Shown here: one piece after another, positions 26,613 to 39,390 of the stretch | Position numbering within the stretch: position 1 is the first letter of the stretch | Layout of the letters: every line of letters starts with the position of its first letter | Source of the DNA: Nocardia brasiliensis NBRC 14402 | GTDB lineage: Bacteria; Actinomycetota; Actinomycetes; Mycobacteriales; Mycobacteriaceae | Reading direction: 5' to 3' | Length of the DNA stretch: 64,000 nucleotides | NCBI RefSeq assembly: GCF_000308475.2 | Contig: NZ_BAFT02000016.1 | Span: 62,001 to 126,000 of the forward strand | The notes under the pieces: generated by a model | The model's database searches: none | Told to the model about the DNA's origin: nothing | What the model saw: only the letters and a program-made list of their open reading frames with translations | Position numbers and translations under genes: made by a program

Positions 26613-27488
26613 ATGACAGCATCGCTCAGCGATTCGATCAGGGGTGGCGACCGGGCGAAGGGCGCGATCACGTCGGTGTTGACCGCTCCGGCCCGCTCGA
26701 CGGACGCCGGGGAGCACCGAGCACGGTACTCGTTGGTCGTTTCCTCCGACACCGAGCACCGCATCGCGGCGCAACGGCTACGTTACGGCGTCTTCGCGAA
26801 CGAGCCCGGTTTCAAGATTCCCGACAACGGCACCGGACTGGACGCCGACCGGTTCGACGACCACTGCGACCACATGCTCGTGCGCGACGATCTGACCGAG
26901 GAGTTCGTCGGCTGCTACCGCATGCTGCCGCCGGACAAGGTCGCCGCCGCGGGCGGGTACTACACCGCCACGGAATTCGAACTGTCCCAACTGGATCCGA
27001 CCGGACGGCGGATTGTGGAGATGGGCCGGGCCTGCGTCGTGCCGGAGCACCGCAATGGTTCGGTGCTCACCCTGATGTGGGCGGGCATCCTGCACTACAT
27101 CCAGCTCACCGGCTACGACTGGGTGATGGGCTGCGCGTCCGTGCCGATGCAGGACGCGCCCGCCGACGCGCCCGGCGTGAACGTCCGCGGCGTGCGTGAC
27201 CTGCTGCTCGGCCGGCACGCCTCCGATCCCGAGCACCGGGTGCGGCCCTATCGGCCGGTCGTGGTCGACGGCCAGACCCTCGACGAGCTGACCCCGCCCG
27301 CGCGACCCAAGCTGCCGCCGCTGCTGCGCGGTTATCTGCGCCTGGGCGCGGAGATCTGCGGCGAGCCCGCGCACGATCCGGACTTCGCGGTCGCCGACTT
27401 CGTCGTGCTGCTCGGGCTGGACACGATCAACACCCGCTACCTCGAGCGGTTGCAGGGCGCAGCCGCCAATTTCGACGGAGGACGGTGA
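26613..27488 (+). CDS. GNAT-type N-acyltransferase, OlsB/autoinducer-synthase-like (Rv3027c-like)
   Basis: The 291-residue product has the fold of ornithine N-acyltransferase and homoserine-lactone synthase proteins: AQRLRYGVFANEPGF, DRFDDHCDHMLVRD, VEMGRACVVPEHRNG and a MGCASVPM strand. It should transfer a fatty acyl chain from ACP or CoA to an amine, in the first step of an aminolipid. The next gene is a PlsC-type acyltransferase overlapping by four bases, the same pairing as olsB-olsA in ornithine lipid synthesis. ATG at 26613 is the best placed start; no clear Shine-Dalgarno is seen. Confidence 0.8.
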   Translation: MTASLSDSIRGGDRAKGAITSVLTAPARSTDAGEHRARYSLVVSSDTEHRIAAQRLRYGVFANEPGFKIPDNGTGLDADRFDDHCDHMLVRDDLTEEFVGCYRMLPPDKVAAAGGYYTATEFELSQLDPTGRRIVEMGRACVVPEHRNGSVLTLMWAGILHYIQLTGYDWVMGCASVPMQDAPADAPGVNVRGVRDLLLGRHASDPEHRVRPYRPVVVDGQTLDELTPPARPKLPPLLRGYLRLGAEICGEPAHDPDFAVADFVVLLGLDTINTRYLERLQGAAANFDGGR

Positions 27489-28522
27489 GCGACATGGTGT
27501 TCGACGCACCACCCGCCGAAGCGAAAGCACACTCGTGGATGCCGTCGAGCCCGTGCGGGCCCGGCTGCATCGAGCCGATCGATGCGGTCGGCACCGGGCG
27601 CGTGCTCGGCAGGTTACTCGGCGTGGCCGGGCTGCTGATCAGCTTCCCGATGGTGAATCTGGTTACCCCGCAGGGCAAACGAGAACATCTCCAGCGCGGC
27701 TACGCGCGGACCCTGTTGAGTTGTCTCGGTATGGAATTGCGAATAGTCGACCGGCGGGTCGACACGAACGGGCGCGGCGCTGTCGATGAGGGCAGCACCG
27801 CGCCCGTTGCGTATGGCGAGCGGGGCGCCGGGGTCATGGTCGTGGCCGGGCATATCGGCTGGACCGATATCGTCGCGCTGGCCGCGGTGCAGCCGCTGGG
27901 CTTCGTCGCCCGCGCCGACATGGTCGACTGGCCGGTGCTCGGCAAACTCGCCACGCTGATGCGCGTCATCCCGATCGAGCGGGAGAAGCTGCGTGCGCTG
28001 CCCGGTGTGGTCGCGCAGATCGGCGCCCGGCTCGCGGCGGGCGAGCGGATCGCGGTGTTCCCGGAGGGCACCACCTGGTGTGGCCGCGCGTACGGCAGCA
28101 TGCGACCCGCGCTGTTCCAGGCCGCGGTCGACACCGGGACCGCGGTGCAGCCGGTGCGGCTGCGCTACCTGGACCGGCACGGAAAGCAGTGCACGGTACC
28201 GGGATTCGTGGGCGAGGACACCTTCGCGTCGTCGGCCAAGCGAGTGCTTCGTTCGCGCGGCATGATCGCCGAGGTGGTGCTCGAGCCGCTACAGCAGCCG
28301 GGCACCGACCGGCGGGATCTGGCGCGGCGGTGCGCGGCCGCGGTGCGCGGCACGGAACTGTCGCGGCACGGCGAGTTCGACGCCACGGTCTGGATCGAGG
28401 CCGGATCGACCCGGGTCCAGGACCCGTCCGTCGCCTCGGACGCACCCGAGGTACGCAGGCCGGTGCGTCGGCTCCCGCTGCTGCGCGGGCGCGCGCGCCG
28501 GGCGGAAGCGGTTACCGGATAG
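27485..28522 (+). CDS. 1-acyl-sn-glycerol-3-phosphate acyltransferase family protein (PlsC/OlsA-like, Rv3026c-like)
   Basis: The 345-residue product has the LPLAT core: the HX4D catalytic motif as GHIGWTD (about 118-124), and FPEGTTWCG (about 195-203). One hydrophobic segment near the N-terminus (about 41-60) may hold it on the membrane. Together with the N-acyltransferase upstream it could make an acyl-oxyacyl aminolipid; a plain phosphatidate synthesis role is the alternative. The start GTG overlaps the upstream TGA (GTGA). Confidence 0.83.
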   Translation: MSDMVFDAPPAEAKAHSWMPSSPCGPGCIEPIDAVGTGRVLGRLLGVAGLLISFPMVNLVTPQGKREHLQRGYARTLLSCLGMELRIVDRRVDTNGRGAVDEGSTAPVAYGERGAGVMVVAGHIGWTDIVALAAVQPLGFVARADMVDWPVLGKLATLMRVIPIEREKLRALPGVVAQIGARLAAGERIAVFPEGTTWCGRAYGSMRPALFQAAVDTGTAVQPVRLRYLDRHGKQCTVPGFVGEDTFASSAKRVLRSRGMIAEVVLEPLQQPGTDRRDLARRCAAAVRGTELSRHGEFDATVWIEAGSTRVQDPSVASDAPEVRRPVRRLPLLRGRARRAEAVTG

Positions 28523-28605
28523 CTCGATCGATCGGCGGGAGCGGCGGGGAAAACCCTTGCCGCTCTTTGTCGTTCCAGACGATCGGCCCGGTTCGTGACG
28601 AGCGA

Positions 28606-29796
28606 CTATGGCGTGCCGAGTGATTCGGCGATGCGCGCGGCCATGAGCGTCGCGATGCCCGAGGGGCGTTGCGGATCGAGTCCGGTGAGTTCGGCGACCC
28701 GGTTCAGCCGGTAGGTGATCGTGTTGCGGTGCACGAACATCTCGCGGGCCACCGCGTTCTGGTTGAAGTCGCGATCGATGAACAGGCCGAGGGTTTCGCG
28801 CAGCACCGGCTGATCCGCGAGCGGCTCGAGCAGGCCGACCAGGGCGGTCCTGGCCGGTTTGGCCGTCGCGACCAGGTATTCGAACATCATCGCCTGTCGG
28901 CGGCAGACCAACTCGGGCCAGCGGGTGCTCCGCGCGACCTCGGCCACGGCCTGCGCTTCCGCGTAGGCGGCGGGGATATCGGCGTGGCGCACCGCCGCCG
29001 CGACGCCGATCCACAGCTGCGGTTGCCCGGCCGAGATCGTGGTGAGCTGTGCCGCCAACGAGGCGACGGCGGCGTCTTCCTCGACGGCGGTGTCGTACGG
29101 GATGAGCGCGGTCCAGCCGCCGCCGTCACGGCGCAGGAAGGCGCCGGGCATGGCGTGAAAAGTGTTGCGCAGCAATGTGACCGAGCCGGGGCTCGGGTCG
29201 CCCAGGCGTACCACGGCGATCAGGAACGCGGGCGCGATCGCGATGTCCTGGCCGGTCGCCCACTCGACCGGATCGCGCCCGTTGAGCAGGGCGTCGGCGA
29301 TCTCCCGGTGCCGTTCGATGATGTCCCAGCGGGGTTGGCGGATGTCCTCGACCACCGCGGCCGCGATCCGGGTGGTGACCAGGCCCAGATAGTCGTTGAG
29401 CTGAAAGGGCAACGCCGCGGGCAGCGGTGGCTCCTGCTCGGCCGACCACTTCTGCATCAGCTGCGACCACAGGAACGACACACCCAGGCGATAGTTGGTC
29501 ATCGCTTCGGTGAGTTCCATGCCTTGCCGGACGAGGCCCACCGCCCGGTCCACCAGCGGTTGCGTCTCGGCCTCGGACGGCTCGACGCCGGTGCGCGCGA
29601 ACTCGAAGAACAGGTCGACGTTCAGTTCCGCGCCGGGCCGGAAGTCCGCGTCCATCAAAGTGGGCGACAACTGGTCGTATGGCGCGGCTCCGACGGTGAA
29701 TTCGCTGATCAAGGCGGCGGCGAAGGCGTGCAGGCGGTCGAGCACCGCGTCGGGCGCGGTCGCGTTCTCGGCGTCCTCACGATGCGGCACCGGCAT
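28606..29796 (-). CDS. PucR/CdaR-family transcriptional regulator
   Basis: The 396-residue product has a central GGDEF-like fold region and a C-terminal PucR-type helix-turn-helix: LFIDRDFNQNAVAREMF followed by VHRNTITYRLNRVAELTG. The N-terminal half is helical (RsbRD-like), probably the sensing part. It is divergent from the secreted lipase gene; a 20-base palindrome lies between them, which makes the lipase its likely target. It is not part of the mycobacterial gene order here. Confidence 0.85.
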   Translation of the reverse strand: MPVPHREDAENATAPDAVLDRLHAFAAALISEFTVGAAPYDQLSPTLMDADFRPGAELNVDLFFEFARTGVEPSEAETQPLVDRAVGLVRQGMELTEAMTNYRLGVSFLWSQLMQKWSAEQEPPLPAALPFQLNDYLGLVTTRIAAAVVEDIRQPRWDIIERHREIADALLNGRDPVEWATGQDIAIAPAFLIAVVRLGDPSPGSVTLLRNTFHAMPGAFLRRDGGGWTALIPYDTAVEEDAAVASLAAQLTTISAGQPQLWIGVAAAVRHADIPAAYAEAQAVAEVARSTRWPELVCRRQAMMFEYLVATAKPARTALVGLLEPLADQPVLRETLGLFIDRDFNQNAVAREMFVHRNTITYRLNRVAELTGLDPQRPSGIATLMAARIAESLGTP

Positions 29797-30215
29797 TCAC
29801 CCCTACTTCGGCAGAGTCGGAAAACGTGCTGCTCGAATCATCACATCCGGTGCGCGCGGCGGCCGCTTCGCAGCGTCGGCGGTGTCGGCCACGAAAGATC
29901 CGCATGATTTCACCTGCACCGATTGTGCACAGTGGCGAGTGCTGGTCGGCCTATTTCGGTCGGGTGCCGATTGACGATGCAAACCGGGTGGTTTGCAATT
30001 GATGGAGTACGACACAAGCGCATAGCGAATGTGGGGCTACTCATAGTGATACATTGCACCGCATCGCAGGGGTCGAGGTGAGGGACTCGCTGTTTTCGTG
30101 GAGGTCCGTGTACGACGCGGGATCGAATGAAACGGCATCGAGTCGGCAATCTCGGCGGATGTTTCGCCCTAACACTGATCGTTCGTCGTTGTGATCTCTC
30201 GTCGAGGAGTGCGCC
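29797..30215. other. Divergent intergenic region, pucR to lipase
   Basis: 419 bases without a convincing gene. The region is richer in A/T than its surroundings and holds a perfect palindrome at 29978-29997 (separate entry). The lipase start is preceded by GAGGAG at 30204-30209. No RNA gene was recognised. Confidence 0.6.
29978..29997. promoter_or_regulatory. Palindromic operator candidate
   Basis: TGCAAACC-GGGT-GGTTTGCA: 8-base arms, 4-base spacer, perfect symmetry. It lies 181 bases before pucR and 218 before the lipase gene. Confidence 0.5.
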
Positions 30216-31625
30216 ATGCGTGTCGTCGGACTGCGGTACCTGTTGCGCCGGTGGTCGACCGTGCCGTTCGCGGTGTTGTGTGCGGTCAGCCTGGTGGCCA
30301 CGGCCGGTACCGTGGCGGCCGAACCGGTTCCCGTGCAGCCGGTGCTGCCTTTTCCCATCCCGCCGACGCCGCCGGAATTCGACCCGGCCTTCTATGAGCC
30401 GGACCCGGCCGTCGTGGCGGCCAAGCAGCCCGGCGAGATCATCGCGGCACGCGAGGTCCACGTCTCGCTGTATTCGGTGCTGCCGTACAACGTCGACGCC
30501 TGGCAGTTGTCCTTCCGTTCCACCAACACCAGGGACGAACCCATCGCGGCGGTCACCACGGTGGTCAAACCGCGCGGCGACAACAATGGCGTGCCGCGCA
30601 ATCTGCTCTCCTATCAATTCGCCCCGGACTCCAGCGCGAAATACTGTTCACCGTCCTACGTGCTGCAATTGGCCTCCGTGCCGCCGAATATCACCGGGGC
30701 GCTCAATATTCCGGTCGAGTTCATCAACGCGATCACCACGGTCGGGCTGGGCTGGGCCCTGAACATGCCCGATTACGACGGCCCCGACATGGCCTTCGGC
30801 GCGGGTCCGCTCAACGCGCGGATCACGCTGGACAGCATCCGCGCCGCGGAGAACTTCGATCTGCTCGGACTCGAAGGGGCCGCCACCAAGGTGGGTCTGC
30901 TCGGCTATTCCGGCGGTGCCATCGCCACCGGTCACGCGGCCGAACTCAAGGCGTCCTACGCACCGGAACTCAACGTCGTCGGTTCGGCGATGGGCGGCAT
31001 CCCCGCCGACCTGGTCCGGATGATCAAGCTGGCCAGCAACAACGCCGGCTCCGGCCTGCTGCTGTCGGGCATGTTGTCCGCCGCGCGCGAATATCCGGAA
31101 CTGGCACAGTATTACGACCAGCACATGAACGGCTTCGGCAAAGCGATGGCGGCGGTGAAGGCCCCGTTCTGCCTGTGGTCGGCCGCGGTGCTGCCGTTCG
31201 TGAACCTGCCGGGCCTGTTCGACAGCCCGGACGTGTTCAGCGATCCGGTGCCCGCCGCGGTGTTCGAGAGGCTGCGGATGGGTCACTCGACTCCCGATAT
31301 GCCGGTCTTCATGTTCCAGTCCAATCCCGACTGGATCGTTCCGGTCGGCCCGGTCAACGACCTCTATGCGCATTACTGCGAGGACCCGAACGCCCGCGTC
31401 GAATACATGCGCGACAACTTCAGCGAGCACTTCTCCTTGTTGGCGATCGCGTGGGCGAAGGAGACCACCTGGCTGAAGGACCGCTTCGACGGTGTGCCGG
31501 TGCAGCAGGGCTGCGTCTTCAACGACGTCGGATCGATGGCGCTGGACCCGGCGACCTGGCCCGAATGGCTGCGCAAGGTCGCCACCTTCGTCCCCGCCGT
31601 TTTCCAGTACCCGATCGGGAACTGA
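30216..31625 (+). CDS. Secreted LIP-family lipase/esterase
   Basis: The 469-residue product has a basic N-terminus and a signal peptide ending near VAAEP (about 35). It has the alpha/beta-hydrolase elbow GYSGGA with the catalytic Ser, an NPDWIVP segment giving the Asp, and SEHFSL giving the His. It resembles the secretory lipase (LIP) family common in Nocardia and Rhodococcus, which hydrolyses triacylglycerols or other esters outside the cell. Two cysteine pairs are plausible in the exported protein. It is an insertion relative to mycobacterial gene order. Confidence 0.85.
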   Translation: MRVVGLRYLLRRWSTVPFAVLCAVSLVATAGTVAAEPVPVQPVLPFPIPPTPPEFDPAFYEPDPAVVAAKQPGEIIAAREVHVSLYSVLPYNVDAWQLSFRSTNTRDEPIAAVTTVVKPRGDNNGVPRNLLSYQFAPDSSAKYCSPSYVLQLASVPPNITGALNIPVEFINAITTVGLGWALNMPDYDGPDMAFGAGPLNARITLDSIRAAENFDLLGLEGAATKVGLLGYSGGAIATGHAAELKASYAPELNVVGSAMGGIPADLVRMIKLASNNAGSGLLLSGMLSAAREYPELAQYYDQHMNGFGKAMAAVKAPFCLWSAAVLPFVNLPGLFDSPDVFSDPVPAAVFERLRMGHSTPDMPVFMFQSNPDWIVPVGPVNDLYAHYCEDPNARVEYMRDNFSEHFSLLAIAWAKETTWLKDRFDGVPVQQGCVFNDVGSMALDPATWPEWLRKVATFVPAVFQYPIGN

Positions 31626-31754
31626 CCCGGTCGTCGACCGCGTGCGCAGACACGCCTGCCGGGAATAGCCGAACACCGTCACCGGGTTCTGGTTGGTAGG
31701 TGAGTCATAGCTCACTGGGGGGACACCCCGCAGATACGCAGGTCAACGCTGGGA

Positions 31755-31760
31755 TAGGCT
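31755..31760 (+). promoter_or_regulatory. -10 box for iscS-mnmA
   Basis: TAGGCT, 9 bases before the first ATG (31770), fitting a leaderless or nearly leaderless transcript. Confidence 0.5.
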
Positions 31761-31769
31761 TTCTAGGTC

Positions 31770-32999
31770 ATGATGGCGGGTTTTTCGGGTCCGGAGCACA
31801 GTGCGGCGCCCCAGACGGTCTACCTCGATCATGCGGCCACCACGCCGATGGTGCCTGCCGCCATCGAGGCGATGACGGCTGCGCTCGGGCTGGTGGGGAA
31901 CGCGTCGTCGCTGCACGGCTCGGGCCGTGCCGCCCGCCGCACGCTGGAGGAGGCGCGCGAATCGATCGCCGCCGATCTGGGCGCCCGGCCCTCGGAGGTC
32001 ATCTTCACCTCCGGCGGTACCGAGAGCGACAACCTGGCGGTCAAGGGCATCTACTGGGCGCGTCGCGACGCCGAGCCGCGCCGGACCCGGATCATCGCGA
32101 GTTCGATCGAGCATCACGCGGTGATCGACGCGGTCGAGTGGCTGGAACAGCACGAGGGCGCGCGGGTGACCTGGCTGCCGGTGGACGCCGAGGGCGTGGT
32201 CTCGCCGCGCACCTTGCGCGCCGCGCTCGCCGCCGACCCCGGCGACGTTGCGCTCGTCACCGTGATGTGGGCGAACAACGAGGTCGGCAGCATCCAGCCG
32301 ATCGGCGAATTAGCCTCCGTGGCACAGGAATTCGGCGTGCCCATGCACAGCGACGCGGTGCAGGCCGCGGCGCAGCTGCCGATCGATTTCGCCGCGAGCA
32401 ACCTCTCGGCGGCGAGCTTCGCCGGGCACAAGGTCGGCGGCCCGCACGGCATCGGCGTGCTGCTGCTGGGCCGGGAGGTGCCCTGCGTGCCGCTGCTGCA
32501 CGGCGGCGGGCACGAGCGCGACTTGCGTTCCGGGACCTCCGATATCGCCGCCGCGGTCGGCCTGGCCACCGCGCTGCGCCATACCGTGCGCGAATTGCCC
32601 ACGCGCACCGCGGAACTGACCGCCCTGCGGGACTGCCTGATCGACGGCGTCCAGGCCGTCGAGCCGGACGCGGTGCTCAACGGCGCCCCCGGCGAGCGGC
32701 GGCTGCCCGGCAACGCGCACTTCACTTTCCCCGGCTGCGAAGGTGATTCGCTGCTGATGCTGCTCGACGCGGCCGGGGTGGAATGCTCGACCGGCTCGGC
32801 GTGCACCGCCGGTGTCGCGTCGCCGAGTCACGTGCTGATCGCCATGGGCGTCGAGCCGTGGCAGGCCCGTGGATCGTTGCGATTCTCGTTGGGGCACACC
32901 TCGACCCGCGCCGAGGTGGACCGATTGTTGGAGGTGCTGCCCCAGGTGGTGCAGCGGGCCAGGGCCGCGGGTCTGGCCGGTGCGAAGGGAGGTGTTTGA
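31770..32999 (+). CDS. iscS: Cysteine desulfurase (IscS/NifS type)
   Basis: A 409-residue PLP enzyme that takes sulfur from cysteine. [11 protein letters not shown] opens the fold, HSDAVQAA carries the PLP-contacting Asp region, [12 protein letters not shown] holds the PLP lysine (Lys221), and [10 protein letters not shown] holds the persulfide cysteine (Cys345). The next gene is the tRNA thiolase mnmA, overlapping by one base. This suggests the enzyme mainly supplies sulfur for tRNA 2-thiouridine, as for Rv3025c with Rv3024c. Two consecutive ATG codons begin the frame; either may be used. Confidence 0.93.
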   Translation: MMAGFSGPEHSAAPQTVYLDHAATTPMVPAAIEAMTAALGLVGNASSLHGSGRAARRTLEEARESIAADLGARPSEVIFTSGGTESDNLAVKGIYWARRDAEPRRTRIIASSIEHHAVIDAVEWLEQHEGARVTWLPVDAEGVVSPRTLRAALAADPGDVALVTVMWANNEVGSIQPIGELASVAQEFGVPMHSDAVQAAAQLPIDFAASNLSAASFAGHKVGGPHGIGVLLLGREVPCVPLLHGGGHERDLRSGTSDIAAAVGLATALRHTVRELPTRTAELTALRDCLIDGVQAVEPDAVLNGAPGERRLPGNAHFTFPGCEGDSLLMLLDAAGVECSTGSACTAGVASPSHVLIAMGVEPWQARGSLRFSLGHTSTRAEVDRLLEVLPQVVQRARAAGLAGAKGGV

Positions 33000-34120
33000 T
33001 GCGGGTACTCGCCGCGATGAGTGGTGGTGTCGATTCGGCGGTGGCGGCGGCGCGAGCGGTCGACGCGGGTCACGAGGTGGTCGGCGTGCATCTGGCACTG
33101 TCCGCGACGCCCGGCACACTGCGGACCGGTTCGCGGGGTTGCTGCTCGAAGGAGGACGCGGGCGATGCCCGGCGTGCCGCCGACGTGCTCGGCATCCCGT
33201 TCTACGTCTGGGATTTCGCGGACCGCTTCAAGGAAGACGTGATCGACGATTTCGTCGCCGCCTACGCGGCGGGAGAGACGCCGAACCCGTGCCTGCGCTG
33301 CAACGAGAAGATCAAGTTCTCGGCGCTGGCCGACCGCGCGGTGGCGCTCGGCTTCGACGCCGTGGTCACCGGGCACTACGCGCGCCTCGACGACGGTGTG
33401 CTGCGCCGCGCCGTGGACGCCGACAAGGACCAGTCCTACGTGCTCGCCGTGCTGAACGCCGAGCAGCTCTCGCGCGCCATGTTCCCGGTGGGCGACACCC
33501 CGAAGCCGCGGATCCGCGAGGAGGCCGCCGAGCGCGGGCTGGCCGTCGCGAACAAGCCCGACTCCCATGACATCTGCTTCATTCCCTCCGGTGACACCCG
33601 CGCCTTCCTCGGCGCGAAGATCGGCATCCGGCCCGGCGCGGTGGTCGACGCCGACGGGCAGGTGCTCGGCGAACACGAAGGCGTGCACGGGTTCACAATC
33701 GGCCAGCGCAAGGGACTCGGCCTGCCGGGTCCGGCGGCCGACGGCAAGCCGCGCTACGTGACGGGCATCGACCCCGATTCCGGCACCGTCCGGGTCGGCT
33801 CGGCCGAGGACCTCCAGGTGTGGACCGTCGACGCCGAGCGGGCCATCTGGACCTCGGGCACCGCGCCCGAGGGGCCGATCGAGTGCGTCGCGCAGGTGCG
33901 CGCGCACGGCGGCACCGCACCCGCGATCGCCGAGGCCGTCGGCACCGGGCTCACGGTGCGTTTGCGCGCGCCGCTGACCGGTGTCGCCCGCGGTCAGGCG
34001 GTCGTGCTGTACCGCCCGGACGAGCTGGGTGACGAAGTGATCGGCAGCGGCACCATTTCCGGTACCGGCGGGGCGGACAGCGCCGCCGCGAACAGCGAAG
34101 CCGCCGCCGCGACACGATGA
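32999..34120 (+). CDS. mnmA: tRNA-specific 2-thiouridylase
   Basis: Puts sulfur at position 2 of the wobble uridine in tRNA-Lys/Glu/Gln. The 373-residue product has the PP-loop SGGVDSAV (about 8-15), the NPCLRC catalytic cysteine (Cys98) and the second cysteine in SHDICF (Cys193), then a C-terminal beta-barrel. The tail after about 355 is Ser/Ala-rich and probably disordered. ATG at 32999 overlaps the iscS stop (TGATG) and has GGAGG upstream; longer in-frame starts lie inside iscS. Confidence 0.95.
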   Translation: MRVLAAMSGGVDSAVAAARAVDAGHEVVGVHLALSATPGTLRTGSRGCCSKEDAGDARRAADVLGIPFYVWDFADRFKEDVIDDFVAAYAAGETPNPCLRCNEKIKFSALADRAVALGFDAVVTGHYARLDDGVLRRAVDADKDQSYVLAVLNAEQLSRAMFPVGDTPKPRIREEAAERGLAVANKPDSHDICFIPSGDTRAFLGAKIGIRPGAVVDADGQVLGEHEGVHGFTIGQRKGLGLPGPAADGKPRYVTGIDPDSGTVRVGSAEDLQVWTVDAERAIWTSGTAPEGPIECVAQVRAHGGTAPAIAEAVGTGLTVRLRAPLTGVARGQAVVLYRPDELGDEVIGSGTISGTGGADSAAANSEAAAATR

Positions 34121-34262
34121 TTCGAGCCGCCGCGGCGGCAGCGTGCCGTCTCGGTATCGAGGTCCGCGGCGCTTCGTGGAATTCGCTGGGCGCGCACAAT
34201 GATCGGAGCGCATCGGGTACCGGTGTGCGCACACGATGATCGACCGACGGAAACGGGCAACG

Positions 34263-37549
<3,287 letters not shown>

Positions 37550-37597
37550 GCAGGACAGCCGGATTCGACCGCGCGCGAGGTGCCCGTCGTCGCACCC

Positions 37598-37625
37598 TTG
37601 ACCTGAACCTATCTCGAGGTATGAG
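37598..37625 (+). promoter_or_regulatory. Promoter of the SDR/QueA-like pair, MerR-like layout
   Basis: TTGACC (37598-37603) and TATGAG (37620-37625) with a 16-base spacer. The spacer contains an imperfect palindrome, TATCTCGAGGTA, as seen where MerR-family activators bind between -35 and -10. No merR gene is nearby. Confidence 0.4.
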
Positions 37626-37657
37626 GATCGACCGGTAGGCACTACCAGGAGGTCATC

Positions 37658-38353
37658 ATGGCTCGTCGTACCGCACTGATCACCGGCGCCTCCGCCGGAT
37701 TCGGCCGGGCGCTCGCCCACGCGCTCGTGCATCGGGGCTGGCGGGTGATCGGGACGGCCCGGGACGCCGAACGGCTCGCCCGGGTGACCACGGAACTCGG
37801 GGCCGCGTTCGTCGCGGTCCCCGGCGATGTGACCGATCCGGCGCACCGTGCGGAGCTGGCCGAAGTAGCCGGTGGTGCAGGGGAACTCGCGCTGGTGGTG
37901 AACAACGCGAGCGCGCTCGGGCCGAGCCCGCTGGTCCGCCTCGCCGACTATCCGCTCGACGAACTCGAGCTGGTGTACCGGACCAATGTCGTCGCGCCGC
38001 TCGCCGTGGTGCAGTTCGCGCTGCCGCTGCTGGCGGCGGACGGCAGCGTGGTGAACCTCAGTTCGGACGCCGCGCTCGAGCCGTATCCGGAATGGGGCGG
38101 CTACGGTTCGTCGAAGGCGGCGCTCGACCAGCTCACCGCGATTCTGGGTGCCGAGCATCCGCAATTGTCGATCTACGCGTTCGATCCGGGCGATATGCGG
38201 ACCGCGATGCACCAGGCGGCCTTCCCCGGTGACGACATCTCCGATCGTCCGGAACCCGAGACCGTCGTCCCCGCGCTGTTGCGGCTGCTCGACGAGAAGC
38301 CCAAGAACGGGCGCTACGCCGCCGCCGATTTCGCGGTGGGGCACCGGTCATGA
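37658..38353 (+). CDS. Short-chain dehydrogenase/reductase
   Basis: The 231-residue product is a classical SDR: TALITGASAGFGRALA (NAD(P) binding, about 5-20), NNAS (about 86-89), the catalytic Ser in NLSSDAA, and YGSSK (Tyr and Lys). The C-terminus is short. The substrate is unknown. GGAGG lies in front of the ATG. The stop overlaps the start of the QueA-like gene (ATGA), so the two enzymes are coupled. Confidence 0.88.
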   Translation: MARRTALITGASAGFGRALAHALVHRGWRVIGTARDAERLARVTTELGAAFVAVPGDVTDPAHRAELAEVAGGAGELALVVNNASALGPSPLVRLADYPLDELELVYRTNVVAPLAVVQFALPLLAADGSVVNLSSDAALEPYPEWGGYGSSKAALDQLTAILGAEHPQLSIYAFDPGDMRTAMHQAAFPGDDISDRPEPETVVPALLRLLDEKPKNGRYAAADFAVGHRS

Positions 38354-39390
38354 CCGTGCTCGTCGATCGGCCGCGGTTCGTTCTCCCGCCCGAACGCAAC
38401 GCGGTCGCCCCGCCGGAGGCGCGCGGCCTGGCCCGGGACGAGGTGCGGCTGCTGGTCGCCGGGGCGGGACTCACGCACGCCCGGTTCCGCGAACTGCCAC
38501 GACAGCTGCGGCCCGGTGACCTTGTGGTGGTGAACAATTCGGCGACGCTGGCCGCCGCGGTGGACGGCAGGCTCGACGATCGGCCGATGGCGCTGCACTT
38601 CGCGACCTGGCTGGACGACGGCGGCTGGGTGGTCGAGGTGCGCACCACCGCCCGCACTCCCTTTCCGGCGGAAGAGCTTTCGGCGGGCGCGGTGATCAGG
38701 CTGCCGGACGGCGTGCGCGCCACGCTGCGGTCGCCGTGGTTGGCGGGCGCTCGCCGGCTCTGGGTGGCCGACCTCACCGCCGACCCGCGGCAGCTGTTCG
38801 CGGTCTACGGCTACCCGATCACCTATTCGTATGTGCCGCAGCGATGGTCGCCGTCCTACTACGAAACGGTGTTCGGCCGGGTGCCGGGAAGCGCGGAGAT
38901 GCCCAGCGCGGCAAGGCCGTTCACCGAGCGACTGGTACTCGACCTGGTCGCGGCCGGTGTCGGTCTCGCCCCGATCACCCTGCACACCGGTGTCTCGTCA
39001 CCGGAGGCGGGGGAGCCGCCGAGTCCGGAGCGGCTCACCGTCCCGGCGTCGACCGCACGCCGGGTGAACGACACGAAGGCCGCGGGCGGGCGCGTCATCG
39101 CGGTCGGCACCACAGTGACCAGGGCGCTCGAAACCGCCGGTGACGCCGCGGGCGTCGTGCATCCGGTACTCGGCTGGACCGAGCTGGTCCTGGGCGCGGG
39201 GCGGCCCGCCCGCGTCGTGGACGGGTTGATCACCGGCTGGCACGCGCCGGGCGCTTCCCACCTGGACCTGCTGGTCGCGGTGGCGGGAGAGGCCACGGTC
39301 CGCGCGGCCTACGCGGCGGCACTGGAGACGGGATACCTGTGGCACGAGTTCGGCGACAGCGCCCTGCTGCTGGGCGGCGCGGACGACTAG
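38350..39390 (+). CDS. QueA-like SAM:tRNA ribosyltransferase-isomerase family protein
   Basis: The 346-residue product is related to QueA, which transfers ribose from SAM to 7-deazaguanine tRNA to form epoxyqueuosine. Family features include RELPRQLRPGDLVVVNNSATL near the N-terminus, TYSYVPQRWSPSYYETVFGRVPGSAEMPSA, and a C-terminal LHTGVSS and GTTVTRALE segment. No tgt, queG or other queuosine genes are in the window, and the conserved partner here is an SDR. The substrate may therefore differ from tRNA. Confidence 0.8.
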   Translation: MTVLVDRPRFVLPPERNAVAPPEARGLARDEVRLLVAGAGLTHARFRELPRQLRPGDLVVVNNSATLAAAVDGRLDDRPMALHFATWLDDGGWVVEVRTTARTPFPAEELSAGAVIRLPDGVRATLRSPWLAGARRLWVADLTADPRQLFAVYGYPITYSYVPQRWSPSYYETVFGRVPGSAEMPSAARPFTERLVLDLVAAGVGLAPITLHTGVSSPEAGEPPSPERLTVPASTARRVNDTKAAGGRVIAVGTTVTRALETAGDAAGVVHPVLGWTELVLGAGRPARVVDGLITGWHAPGASHLDLLVAVAGEATVRAAYAAALETGYLWHEFGDSALLLGGADD

